The notes beneath the pieces are model-generated. The model was given only the letters and a program-made list of their open reading frames with translations, was not told where the DNA came from and did not search any database. A program made the position numbers and the translations under genes. A DNA stretch of 64,000 bases from Magnaporthiopsis rhizophila (taxonomy: Eukaryota > Ascomycota > Sordariomycetes > Magnaporthales > Magnaporthaceae): contig PYSS01000010.1 of assembly GCA_003049465.1 (NCBI GenBank), positions 372,001-436,000 on the forward strand, in the 5' to 3' direction. Below are positions 44,021-53,775 of this stretch, in pieces; position 1 is the first letter of the stretch; each line of letters opens with the position of its first letter.

Positions 44021-46240
44021 TTACTGCTTTCTGGACTTCCTCTTGACCGACTCCACAAGCCCAGCAAGGCCGCTCGAGCCTGCTGCCCCCTTGGCCTTTT
44101 TTGACCCCTTCGAGGGCCCGTCATCGTCGGCATCCCCCTCGTCGGTTCGCCTTCTCTTGCTCCGCCCCTTCTCCAGCAGCTTCTTCATGCCGCTTGTGGC
44201 CTTGAACCTGGGGTTAGACGGGTCGATGGCGTACTCGTGATCCTCGAACACGGCTTTGAACCGCTCGTCGTCCACGTCCATCTCGAACCCTTCCTGCAGC
44301 AGGTTCTTGCTGTTCTCGGCATCCTTGGCAGCCTGCTGCTTGGCCTTTTTCCCTTTTAGCTTTTTGCTCTTGCGCTTCTCCTCCTTGAGGATCTCGCTCA
44401 TGTCGAAGTGGTTCATGCCCTTGGCACCACCGCCAGCCGATGCCACCGTCGCGTCGGCATCGTCCTCCATGATGAGCTCGAGCTTTGCCCGCTCGGCGCT
44501 CTTCTGCTTTTCCTCGGCCTCCCGAGCCTGGCGCTTCTTGAGCCGCTCCTCCTTCCGGATCGACGACTTGGTTGCCGCCTTGTCCGGGTTTTCGGTCGTG
44601 AAGAAGGGGTCGTCGAAGCCGAGATCCTCTCCAGCTTCAGCATTCTGTGGCTCCGAGGCTTCCGGGGCGGCGTCGGGATCACGACCTTCGCGCCTTGCCC
44701 GGGCCTTCTCGCGCTTCTGCTCTTTGCGCTCGCGCTCCTTCCTGGCGTATTTCTCGATTGTAGTTTCATCCTGGGTCTCCTTGGCAGCGGCCTTGCCGGA
44801 GAGGGCCGGTGTGAAGGTGATCTGCATCTCTCCGACCGGGCGCGAGGGCTTGCGGCTCTTGGGCGACGCTGCGGGTTCCTCCTTGAGGCCCAGAGCCTCG
44901 CGCATCTTGCGGCGGGCCAGCTCCTTCTTGAAGAGCTTCGGCTCGGCCTCAGGGGCCGCACTGGCATCCTCCTTGGTGGCGTCAACCTCCTCGATCGGCT
45001 CAGCCTCGTCGTCGTCGTCTTCGCTGTCGCTAGCCAGGTAGGCGCGCAGGTCGTTCTCGGCAATGTCGTTGCGGCTGCCCTTGAAGGCGCGGTTGATGGA
45101 GTCTTTGCGTGCCACCTCGTCCGGGTGCATGTCCCAGGTCAGCTTGACCTTGGAGTGCTGCAGGGCATCGGTGACGAACTCGACGGGCTTGTAGCCGGCC
45201 GGGACTTCTGTGCACTCGTCCCTCGGCTCGTCATCGAATGTCGTGTCGTTGGGCACGGGGCGCAGGTCCAGGAAATTGGACGAGGCCAGATACTCGCGCC
45301 CATCAACCTCGCGGTAAATCGTCTCCGCAGTGGCCTCGTCGCTGCACTCCATGATTGCGTAGTAGTATCTTAGCCTATCGAGCTGGTAAGACCTCAGGGC
45401 GTCGCTGTCAAAGTCCTGGTCGTCGCCCTCCTCAATGAGCTCGTCCTTGATCTTCTCATCCTCGTCCTCGTCGTCCTCATCATCACCTTTTTCGCTTTCC
45501 CCTTCAATGTTCTCGTCTCCCGACTTCTTAAAGATCTCCTTTGGCGGGCCTTCAACCTCCTCTTGCGCCATCCTTTCTTTACCGAACTCGCTAGGGTAGA
45601 CCGAGACCTTTATTATCCTGCCTCCTTGCGGCACAAAGCTGGAAAAGACGGCGAAAAGATCAGTCGACTTGATATTGTCCCAGTCGATGTTGACAATGGC
45701 TAGTCTATTCGTCACATCGCCCAGGGGCACGTCTGCCTGCTCGTCTTGGAACCTCTGGATGGAAGCCCCCGCATTTTCGTCTAGCTCAGCGTCCGGTTCG
45801 TCGTCTTCGTCGTCGTCAGATTCGGAATCGGATGTGTCGAAGCCGCCGCCACGGGCAGGGTCGTATTTCTTGTCGGCTGCGCGAAGCCCGCGCTTAACCA
45901 CCTCGTCGTCGTCGACCTCAAGCTCCTCCGCCTTGTCCCCGCCCTCGCTGTCATCATCGGCGCCGCTCTCTTCCTCCTCGGGCTCGTAGAGTCTCTCCAG
46001 GGCCTTCTTCTTGGAGTCGCTCCTGAGCTTGCGGCCGTATCTGTCGACCTTGGATGTCGCGGTAAACTCCTCATCCTTCAGCATGCGCGAGAAGCGCTTG
46101 TCGAGCTTTGTCTTGGCTAATCGTTTTGACGGGAGCTTGAAGCGCGGGTCGGTCTCGAAGCTTGCGAAACGGGGGTCTGAAATCTTTCCAGCCGACCCCG
46201 AGGGGCCAGTCTCGGCTCTTTCCTTGGAGCGTTTGCCCAT
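44021..46240 (-). CDS. esf1: Esf1, pre-rRNA processing factor
   Basis: A single exon of 739 residues. The N-terminus has the ESF1 signature (ISDPRFASFETDPRFKLPSK, then FSRMLKDEEFTATSKVDRYG). A long acidic stretch (EEEESGADDD..., DDEDDEDEDE) precedes the conserved fold LAIVNIDWDNIKSTDLFAVF and GGRIIKVSVYPSEFGKERMA, which is RRM-like. This is followed by MECSDEATAETIYREVDGRE and the VKLTWDMHPDEVARKDSINR block. The basic, coiled-coil C-terminal third carries LGFDDPFFT and the NUC153 motif DERFKAVFEDHEYAIDPSNP with RFKATSGMKKLL. Esf1 is a nucleolar SSU processome factor needed for 18S rRNA maturation. Length agrees with the family (yeast about 630, filamentous fungi longer). Lysine-rich segments are probable nucleolar signals. 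Confidence 0.96.
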   Translation of the reverse strand: MGKRSKERAETGPSGSAGKISDPRFASFETDPRFKLPSKRLAKTKLDKRFSRMLKDEEFTATSKVDRYGRKLRSDSKKKALERLYEPEEEESGADDDSEGGDKAEELEVDDDEVVKRGLRAADKKYDPARGGGFDTSDSESDDDEDDEPDAELDENAGASIQRFQDEQADVPLGDVTNRLAIVNIDWDNIKSTDLFAVFSSFVPQGGRIIKVSVYPSEFGKERMAQEEVEGPPKEIFKKSGDENIEGESEKGDDEDDEDEDEKIKDELIEEGDDQDFDSDALRSYQLDRLRYYYAIMECSDEATAETIYREVDGREYLASSNFLDLRPVPNDTTFDDEPRDECTEVPAGYKPVEFVTDALQHSKVKLTWDMHPDEVARKDSINRAFKGSRNDIAENDLRAYLASDSEDDDDEAEPIEEVDATKEDASAAPEAEPKLFKKELARRKMREALGLKEEPAASPKSRKPSRPVGEMQITFTPALSGKAAAKETQDETTIEKYARKERERKEQKREKARARREGRDPDAAPEASEPQNAEAGEDLGFDDPFFTTENPDKAATKSSIRKEERLKKRQAREAEEKQKSAERAKLELIMEDDADATVASAGGGAKGMNHFDMSEILKEEKRKSKKLKGKKAKQQAAKDAENSKNLLQEGFEMDVDDERFKAVFEDHEYAIDPSNPRFKATSGMKKLLEKGRSKRRRTDEGDADDDGPSKGSKKAKGAAGSSGLAGLVESVKRKSRKQ

Positions 46241-46658
46241 GGTGTTTCAATTGAAAGTGAGGGGTATGGTATGTGCGAAGGAGGCTGTCGCCAAATTGAC
46301 GATGGCGGGTTGCGACAGGAGCTCCATTTGCGATTTTTTTTTTTCCTCGACTCCCCGTCTGCTGAACTTTTTTAGTGGGGCAAAGTGGGCGCGATTGGAT
46401 TCTGCCGGAAGGCGGTGGGACGTACGCTCCATCAAATCATTCGGTGCCCCGCCAAGCGAAGCTTCAGATCAATTCGGCAAAAACAGCTTCACAACCGCAT
46501 CCATTTGCTCGGAAACGCTCATTTCCAAACCATTATTTAAAATTGCCCGCTAGACCGGCCAGTGCCCACGACGACGTGGCATATACAATCCCTAAATACT
46601 AATACACTCTCGTTCTATCCTGTCCCCAGCCTTTATCCTCCGACACACATGAAGCAGC
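46241..46658. other. Spacer
   Basis: Promoter side of esf1 and 3' side of the disordered-protein gene. No feature recognised. Confidence 0.55.
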
Positions 46659-47531
46659 TCAGAATCCAAAACCCCCAAAGCCAGGGATGTTGATGGGCAG
46701 GTTTACAGGCAGGTTGACAGGCCCCAGACGCGCATTGTTCCGCCCGCCGCCGCCGCCGCCAAAGGGCGAGCCGCCAAAGGCGGTGCCGCTGAAGGAGAAG
46801 TTGCCGGACCGCTGCTGGCCATCGTTGCCCCAGGCCGTCCAGCTGGTGCCGTTGCCGTCGATGTTGATGTGTATCCTCTCGCGCTGCCGGTCCCTCTCAT
46901 CGTCGGCGTTGTTGGCATTGTTGGCGTTGCTGTTTCTGCTGCCAGCATTGTTGTTGTTGCTGCCGGTGGTGCCGTAGCTGGCGTTGTTGTTGCCGTTGGT
47001 GTAGCTGCCGCTGCTGCCCGCCGTCCCGCTTCTCATCCTCTGCGGGCCGCCGGTCCTCCCTCTCTCCTGCTGCGGCCCCGGCACCGTCCGCCGCGACGGG
47101 CCCGATCGTGGGAGGTCGTTGCGCGGCACCTCCTCGTCAAAGTCGTCGTCGTTCTTGGCGTTGCTGTTGGCGCGCTGGCGCTGCTCGCGCTCCCACTCCT
47201 CCTCGTCCTGCTCGCGCCGCGACCGCTGGCGATTGCCGTTGGTGTTCAGCGGCGGCGGCGGCGACGGGATGGAGCCGTAGTCGGCCGGGTCGAAGCCGCC
47301 GTAGCGCGAGCTTGCCGTCGTCTCGCGCCGGCCCGTGCTGAACTTGGCGTCGGCGCTGCGGTTGAAGTTGTTGGCGTACTGGCTGCTGCCGTTGGCCCCG
47401 GCCGCCGGCGCGTCCGAGTTGCCGCCCGACGTCGGACTGCGCCGGACCACCTGCAGCGGCTGCGGGAACGCGTTCTGGCCCGACCGCGGGTTCGTCGACC
47501 GCGGCGGCTGCTTGGGAGGGCTGGAGCTCAT
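46659..47531 (-). CDS. Disordered Asn/Gly/Arg-rich protein
   Basis: A single open frame of 290 residues starting MSSSPPKQPPRS. It is low-complexity throughout: Pro/Ser-rich N-terminus, RRE/EEEWEREQRQRANSN charged middle, an N-rich tract (NNNNAGSRNSNANNANNA), then DRQRERIHINIDGNGTSWTA and a Gly/Phe-rich end (FGGSPFGGGGGG, NIPGFGGFGF). No signal peptide, membrane helix or known domain. The recurrent motif HINIDGNGTSWTAWGND is the only segment with ordered character and may be the conserved part. An RNA-granule or scaffold role would fit the composition but is speculation. The long frame without stops, clear ATG and stop, and position between genes support coding; high GC codon bias alone could mimic this. 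Confidence 0.6.
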   Translation of the reverse strand: MSSSPPKQPPRSTNPRSGQNAFPQPLQVVRRSPTSGGNSDAPAAGANGSSQYANNFNRSADAKFSTGRRETTASSRYGGFDPADYGSIPSPPPPLNTNGNRQRSRREQDEEEWEREQRQRANSNAKNDDDFDEEVPRNDLPRSGPSRRTVPGPQQERGRTGGPQRMRSGTAGSSGSYTNGNNNASYGTTGSNNNNAGSRNSNANNANNADDERDRQRERIHINIDGNGTSWTAWGNDGQQRSGNFSFSGTAFGGSPFGGGGGGRNNARLGPVNLPVNLPINIPGFGGFGF

Positions 47532-48844
47532 GATGCTGGGAGTGTTGTGGGCGTGTACGTATATGGGGTAGAGACAAGGCAGGTAATTATTAAGGATGGA
47601 TTCAGGTGAGAAAAGCGCGGCTTTTCATATATGTATAAGCGTGTGTGTCCTGGGCAGAGTCAGGTGCTGAGCAGTGTCGAGTCGAGAATCTTGTTCTACC
47701 AAGTCGTCGCCATCATCTACAAAAGACGCGTCGGAGGCCTATCCTTTTCTACCATTTCCTCATCCACGGCCAGTCAGTCAGTCGTCTCGCTGCCGCCCGT
47801 GCAATCTCAGCTTGCTACATACGATGATGGTGGTGGCACGGCCCGGCAGCAAGAACTGATCAAACATACGATGGCCCACCAGCCGAGACCCGGTCCCTTG
47901 CGTCCCACGTTTCAGCCACGGCTCATGCTGCTCGCCCAGTCGCACCACTTTTGTTTTCGCCCTCGTTCCGCCGTGTTTTCGTCTTCGCATCCAACAAAAC
48001 ACAGTGTTTCCAGCGTCGCATCGCAGCCCCGGCAGTCGTCTCCCCAAGGTTCCGAGGCAGGAATACCCCGTGGTTCAGATGTGGCCTCATTGGCCCGCGA
48101 AGGGGACGACGCACCACGCCGCCGGGGGCAGGGTTCAGTCTAGACCTCGGGGAAAAAAAAACGCCCCCGGATTTCCAGACTGCGGAAGAAGGAACATGTC
48201 AGTAAGGCCCCCGCCGTGTCCCGTCTCTGAACGAGGGCGGGACCGAGAGTTCAGCCCGGAAGCCGCCGAGCTAAGGTTAAAAGCAGCCAGATATAGGTGT
48301 GCCCCGTTGTCGTGCCGCCCCCGCCCGCTTCCTTTGTTTCTTTTCATTGACTATTTCTACACTCAGTACTCCGAAATCCCGCAGCCCGCAGCCTACCACC
48401 GCGGATTACCGTTTTTGTCCGACCTTTCACCAGAGGTCGCACAGTTGACCCGGCAGCCGCCTACAAACAACTGCCGGCAGCATGCTTGCTTTCTTGTCTT
48501 GGCCTCTGAGGTGCGGGAGGATCGGTATCCTCCGTTAGCGGGCGGTCGACGGGACACGTTCACCATGAGGAAGGAATAAGCGAAAGCTGCAAATCAATCA
48601 AAAATGCACAGTCAATACATGGTTTCCAAGGTGATGTGAACAGCCAGAATGACTTGTATTGCCGAGGTCGCTGGGGAGACGCTCAGTCCAGGAGGAGGCC
48701 AGCGCGGCCAGCCCCCTCCCGTTATGGGTATCTTCTTCGTCCTTGATTTCCTGCATGCTCCCTGTTCCATCTCATCTATTCCCTCATATCCTTTCTTTGC
48801 CTTGATAAACACAAATTCCCTTTCGGTACCCAGCTGTTATTCGC
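47532..48844. other. Spacer, no gene supported
   Basis: About 1.3 kb upstream of the disordered-protein gene and beyond the small secreted protein pseudogene. Several frames of 60-190 codons overlap on both strands with no domain or consistent splicing. The A8 run at 48154-48161 is the only notable homopolymer. Confidence 0.5.
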
Positions 48845-49296
48845 TCAAGCCTCGGCCTCGATCTGGCTGTTCAGCCTCCTCTTCCGGTTCTTCGCGTCGG
48901 CTTTCTTGCCTTTGCCGGCGGGGGGCGGGCCGCCAACAAAGACGCAAGGCGGCGGGCCGCCGACGCCATCGCCGTTGCCGCAGCGTGCCGGGAAGAGGCA
49001 GCAGTTAGGGCCCGGGCTGCCGGCCGGGTCCGTGAACAAGGTCTGGCCCTTGTCGTTCTTGCCGACGGACACGCAGGTTTTGCCGCCGGGGAAGCCGCAG
49101 CTGTTGACGGGTGAGTTGCCCGGTTAGCGTTGGGATGTCACACACCATATAAGACCAAAAGCATCAAAGGGTAGGTGTGTTGGTGGCACGATATGCCTGG
49201 GCTGCCAACTTATTTTCCGCCGACACCGCGGACCACCTCCTGAGCCGAGACGGTGGCAGCGAAGAAGAGGGTGGTGGTGATGGCCGAGAACTTCGT
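48845..49296 (-). pseudogene. Small secreted Cys-rich protein gene without ATG and with a mutated 5' splice site
   Basis: Exon 1 (49296..49214) encodes a textbook secretion signal (KFSAITTTLFFAATVSA) then QEVVRGVGG, but the expected ATG is ACG (49296-49294) in an otherwise ideal CACAA(N)GAAG context; no in-frame upstream ATG is nearby. The 5' splice site reads ATAAGT instead of GTAAGT (at 49213), and unspliced reading stops at once (TAA). The acceptor (GTCAACAG, 49101) and exon 2 (49100..48845) are intact and in phase: CGFPGGKTCVSVGKNDKGQT, a CCLF pair, RCGNGDGVGGPPPC, and a basic tail RKRR. A TATAAAAG box at 49504-49511 remains. Together these imply a recently inactivated secreted protein gene of about 112 codons. 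Non-AUG initiation plus non-canonical splicing, or two sequencing errors, are the alternatives. Function unknown. Confidence 0.75.
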
Positions 49297-50214
49297 TGTG
49301 CCGGTGTTGGCGGGTTGAGTTTTTTTTCTTTTTAAGGGAGTGGATGAGCGCAAAGAAAGACTATGATGATGGAAAGTCTGCGCAGCAGACGACTGTTGAA
49401 AAGAACAAGAGAAGAAGTGAACAAGGAGCAGGGCAAATCGAAGCAGACCAGGCTGATGGAGAAAGAAGCTCCAACTGTCCTGATGGTGGCAGACGCTTCT
49501 CGTCTTTTATACAAGATCCAACGAACTTTTGCCCCCTACTTACAAAACGCCCCTCGGCGCGATCGAAGGCCAAGTCGATGTGTGGGGAAGACGGTACTGG
49601 GTTGTTTCGATTTTCTGGCGTTGGCACCCTAAGAACGCGAGTCAGTGCGGGCTTGGTCCTGCTATTTTGGATGCCACCTGCCAGGCACGCCGACCAAATA
49701 AAAACACGGACCAGTGGCGCACTGTGGATTTTGTATAGGAGGTCCGTGTAATTTTTTGGCCGACGTGCCAGGGCCGCGAGCATCAGACGGAGGCCAGAAG
49801 AGGCCAAGCCCGATCTTCCCTGCCCTGATCTTCGTTTCGTTATGCATATTTTCTGTCGCCAAGTGCGTTCGACTTCCCGCCGACGGCCAGGCACGCCCAA
49901 AGAAAGAAGCAGACATGCAGATTTTGGAGCAAAAAGGAGGTTATTAATAACCCGCCAGCTTAATGCGTCGGCCATAACATACATACCCTTCCCTGCCTCG
50001 TCCTCGCCGAGACGAGTGAGTCTCCTGTCTCAGGCGGCCGTATGGAGAAGTTCACGCCGGAGCACCAAACGCATTTGTTTTTACCCTTTATATATTTTCT
50101 GCAGAACTTTTAGAATAGACGCTTAGCCGAGCCATGATGCCGGCCCATCATGATGGCCGTCTCGACAGCGCCAAAAGCGGCAGCAGCTACAGGGATGCCA
50201 CCGGACAGCGGCGG
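49297..50214. other. Spacer with TATA box of the secreted-protein pseudogene
   Basis: TATAAAAG on the minus strand (49504-49511) lies about 210 bp upstream of the lost start codon. The remainder up to the asparagine synthetase stop shows no supportable gene. Confidence 0.5.
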
Positions 50215-51814
50215 CTATGCCTCTGACACGCCCTCGGCGGCCACCCCGAGCCTGGCCCAGTCCTCGCGGCGCGCCGTCTTGACGCCAAACCGCTGGCCGA
50301 TGACGACCCAGCTGGCGACGAGGAGCAGAGTCCTGAAGGCGCGGGCGTCGGCCTGGTCGCCGAACCCCATCTCGAGCGCGCGCTTGACGGCGGCCGGGTC
50401 CACGAAGCCCAGCGCCGCCACGGCCTCGTCCGTCAGCAGCGACTTCAGCATGGCGTGCAGGGGCCCGCCGCGCGGCCAGGCCAGCGGCGCCGAGTAGGGA
50501 TGCTTGCGGCGCTCGTACAGCTCGCGGGTGATGAAGGGCCTCGCCGCCTCGCGCAGGATCCACTTCTCCGTCAGCTCCCAGCCCGCCAGCTTCTGGCCCT
50601 GGTCCTCGCTCAGCCCCTCGAGCAGCGATCCCCACCACGAGCTCTGTTTCGCCGCCGCCGGCCCGCCACCCGCCTCGTTATCGTCGTCCTGCTGCCGCCG
50701 CGGGCCGAACCACATCTTGACGCTGGGCGGCAGCCCCGCCACGTACTCGGCCAGCTTGTGGTCCAGGAACGGCGGGCGCGCCTCGATGCTGTGCGCCATC
50801 TCGCACCGGTCGCCCAGGCACGTCAGGATCATGTTGTCCAGCAGGCCCTTGGTGTGGACGTACAGCGCGCCGTGCAGGCTGTGCCACTCGTCCCGCTTCT
50901 TGCGCGCCGCCTCGGCCGTGATGCCCGTCCCCGGTCCGTGCTCCGGCCTTTTGCCCAGCACTCCCGCCTTGAGCGCCTCCTCGGCGATCCAGGGCGCAAA
51001 GACGCCGCTGCTGGGGCCCGGATACGCCGTGAGGTAAAAGCGCGAGTTGGCGGCGTGGTCGACGTCCCTGCTGTCGGGAAAGAAGCCCATGGCTTTGATG
51101 ATGTCGCTCATGCCCGACGTCATGAGCTGCTGGATCTTGCCGCGCAGCTCGTTGTCCTGCGCGAGGGGCGTGTGCGGCATGGTGAGGTCGGCGTCGACGA
51201 AGCTGTCGGGCAAGAGGAACGGATATCCGGCAAAGAGCTCGTCGGAGCCCTCGCCCGTGATGACGACGGGAACGCCGCTCTTGCGGGGCAGCGTCGAGAG
51301 CGCAAACTTGCCCACCGTGTTGAGATCCCAGTGGTGGTGCTCGTTGTGGTAGGCGGCATCCGCAAAGTTACGGGCCAGGGCCTCTTCATCCATCTCGATC
51401 GTCTCGATCGACACCCCGAGCCACTCTGCGGTACGTATTGCAATTTCTGGTGATGGGAACGAAATATCGACGTCAGCAAATCCGCTGCCAAAACCGCTCG
51501 CGAGAGGGAAACATACCAGACTCGTCAGACCCAGACGCAGCTGGGAACTTGATGCAGAAGCACGAGATGCGTTCCGCCGGATCCTTGTTCCCGAGCTTGA
51601 TGCCCTGCTCCCTGGCGAGCTTTGCCACGATGCCGGCGACGGCAGACGAGTCGATGCCGCCAGAGAGGTAGATGCCCACCGGCACGTCGGCACGCAGCCG
51701 CAGCTTGACCGCCTCGATCAAGCGCTCGCGCACTCCCTGGACCATTTCCTCCACCGTCCGGGTCTCGACCTCTCGCTGTGGCCGACGTCAGCACGCTGCC
51801 CATTATTCTGCGGT

Positions 51815-51850
<36 letters not shown>

Positions 51851-52649
51851 TGCATGCATCCCACCAAAAACATACCTTGTTGCGGTAGTCGATGTCCCAG
51901 TACTGGTGGTGTCTGATCTCTCCGTGCTTGTCGACCTCCATCCAGTGACCCGGCAGTACCTTGCGGACGCCCTTGAACACGAACTTGTCCCCCTTCATGG
52001 CCGCGCCGTCAAACAGGTTTGGCACGTCCCACTCGGACTCCCAGCCCAGCGGCAAGAAGGCCTTGCACTCGCTCGCGAGCAGGAGTTGCCGCCGCTTCGC
52101 ATCTCTTGTCGTGCCGCCTACGACGGTCCAGAAGAGCGGCTTGATGCCGAACCTGTCCCTGCCCGCGATGACTCGGCCGCTGTCGCGCTCGTCATAGATA
52201 ATAAACGCGAACTCGCCGCGCATGTGCTCGAGGAAGGCGGGCGCGCCGTAGACCTTGTACAGCGCGAGCACGACCTCGCTGTCGCTGGCGCTGCCAAAGA
52301 CGTAGCCGTGCTCGCGCGCCAGGCGCTCGCGGATGGCGTCGTGGTCGTATACCTCGCCGTTGACGACGGCGTGCACGCGCCCGTCGTCGCTGTGCAGCGG
52401 CTGGTCGCCGCCGTGGCTCAGGTCCACGATGGACAGCCGCGAGTGGCCCAGCCCCACGTCGCCGCCTGGTGCCAGCCACACGCCGTCGGCGTCCGGCCCG
52501 CGGTGCCGCAGTTTTTTCACCGCCTGCTGCAGCTGAGACCGGAGGGTCTCGGGGTCGGGCGAGGAGGCGGCATTAGCAGTGCCGTTGGAGCCAGCGGCTT
52601 GGCCTCCTGCCACGGACGGCAGACGGACTGAGGCGACGATTCCACACAT
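50215..52649 (-). CDS. Glutamine-dependent asparagine synthetase-like amidotransferase (AsnB type)
   Basis: Exons 52649..51876, 51775..51517 and 51446..50215 (introns 100 and 70 bp) give 754 residues. The N-terminal class II glutaminase domain starts MCGIVASVRL with the catalytic Cys2, then KLRHRGPDADGVWL, GHSRLSIVDLSHGGDQPLHS, NGEVYDHDAIRERL, EFAFIIYDERD and AGRDRFGIKPLF. The synthetase half has the ATP pyrophosphatase P-loop YLSGGIDSSAVAGI and VVITGEGSDELFAGYPFLL, then EARPPFLDHKLAEYVAGLPP. All catalytic motifs are present. It is longer than yeast Asn1 (572) and resembles the second, longer fungal type, some of which amidate other substrates; no biosynthetic partner genes are adjacent. The first intron holds a (GT)n microsatellite. 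TATATAA at 52971 on the minus strand side may be promoter. Confidence 0.93.
51817..51849. repeat. (GT)n microsatellite in intron 1 of the amidotransferase gene
   Basis: About sixteen GT units on the plus strand, i.e. (CA)n in the transcript, within a 100-bp intron between donor 51875 and acceptor 51776. Confidence 0.95.
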
Positions 52650-53775
52650 GGTTCCACCGTGTGTCTAAGTAGGAGAGATTCAGTTACGCGAAGGGTGTGT
52701 TACCCCTTGACGAGGGAGCGGGAAGGGTTTTTATTGCGATGTGCCATTGGCAAACAGTTTTTCTTGCGACCAATCGGGTACCTGGCAAGGAGCCAGCCCA
52801 GGGCGGCAGTTCCCGATTCCTCCCAAAGCACACAGTACAGCAGTACGCCCACGGCCCGAAGCGCCCTATCGGCGGGACGAATAATGGGCGCTGTGAGCGG
52901 AATATCACTTCGAGTGCTGTTGTTCTACCAGGGGCAGATCGCACTCGCTTCAGCGAATCAGCTCGGGGTTATATAAGGTACCTATTGCCCTACCAAATTT
53001 AGCCCGGCTCCCAGGTACCGACCAAAGTTCTTGAACCAGAGAGGCACGTCACAAACCTGGCATCTCCACCACGTTTCCATCTCTAGATCGGCCCCTTTAG
53101 GTTGCAGTAACCACGATATGGTTTGACCCGTAAAAGATTTCCTTTTACGGAGGTCGGTAGGACAACAGCACTCGACTGGATGCAATTCGCTGGAGCGGAG
53201 CACAGTATATGCAGTCCGTTGGATCCAATGTTACCCCATCGTGAAAAATGTCCGGCGTCTTGAATCATTTCACCGTGTCATACATTGATTACTGTGAGCT
53301 TTCGCAGGAAGCCGACGCGAGGCAGACCACCATTACTAGGCGCCGGTCCAGGGCGGCAACGTCAGTCTGGTGGCTATCCGGGGCTGTCGGAAAAGGCCGC
53401 TTGAGCCGTAAACGACGGTTATCCTGCCGTAGTCTCGTGCCCCTGCTTGTCTGGGTAGCAGGCATAACGACTAAGGACTAAATGAGAGTTGAAGCCCTTT
53501 TCCGGTGGTGCCAACTCTTATTTAGTTTTGAGTTGCATGGCAGGGTGTCACATAGAGGACATGGAGAAGATAGCCCATCGACAGGGTGAAGAAAAGGGGT
53601 AACGGGTCTCCTTGCGGAGTTTATCTAAAACACATGGAAGTTATTACTAAAAATCGCCTGCAAATAGACAGCAAGGCCGTCGAAACCACCCTCATAAAAA
53701 ACGTCTTGCGGGCCTTACTAGTCAGTCCAACACCTGCCCTGTCATATAACAAGAACCAATCAGGTTGCCAATGCC
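52650..53775. other. Spacer with inverted repeats
   Basis: Promoter side of the amidotransferase gene and 3' side of the dehydrogenase gene. It contains a 20-bp inverted repeat pair (52910-52929 and 53156-53175, 19 of 20 matching) and a small hairpin (CGTAAAAG...CTTTTACG, 53129-53149). No gene is supported. Confidence 0.5.
52910..53175. repeat. Inverted repeat pair, 20-bp arms
   Basis: Left arm TCGAGTGCTGTTGTTCTACC (52910-52929); right arm GGTAGGACAACAGCACTCGA (53156-53175), its reverse complement with one mismatch. The ~226-bp interior has no coding frame. It may be the ends of an old non-autonomous element, but no second copy is seen in the window. Confidence 0.55.
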
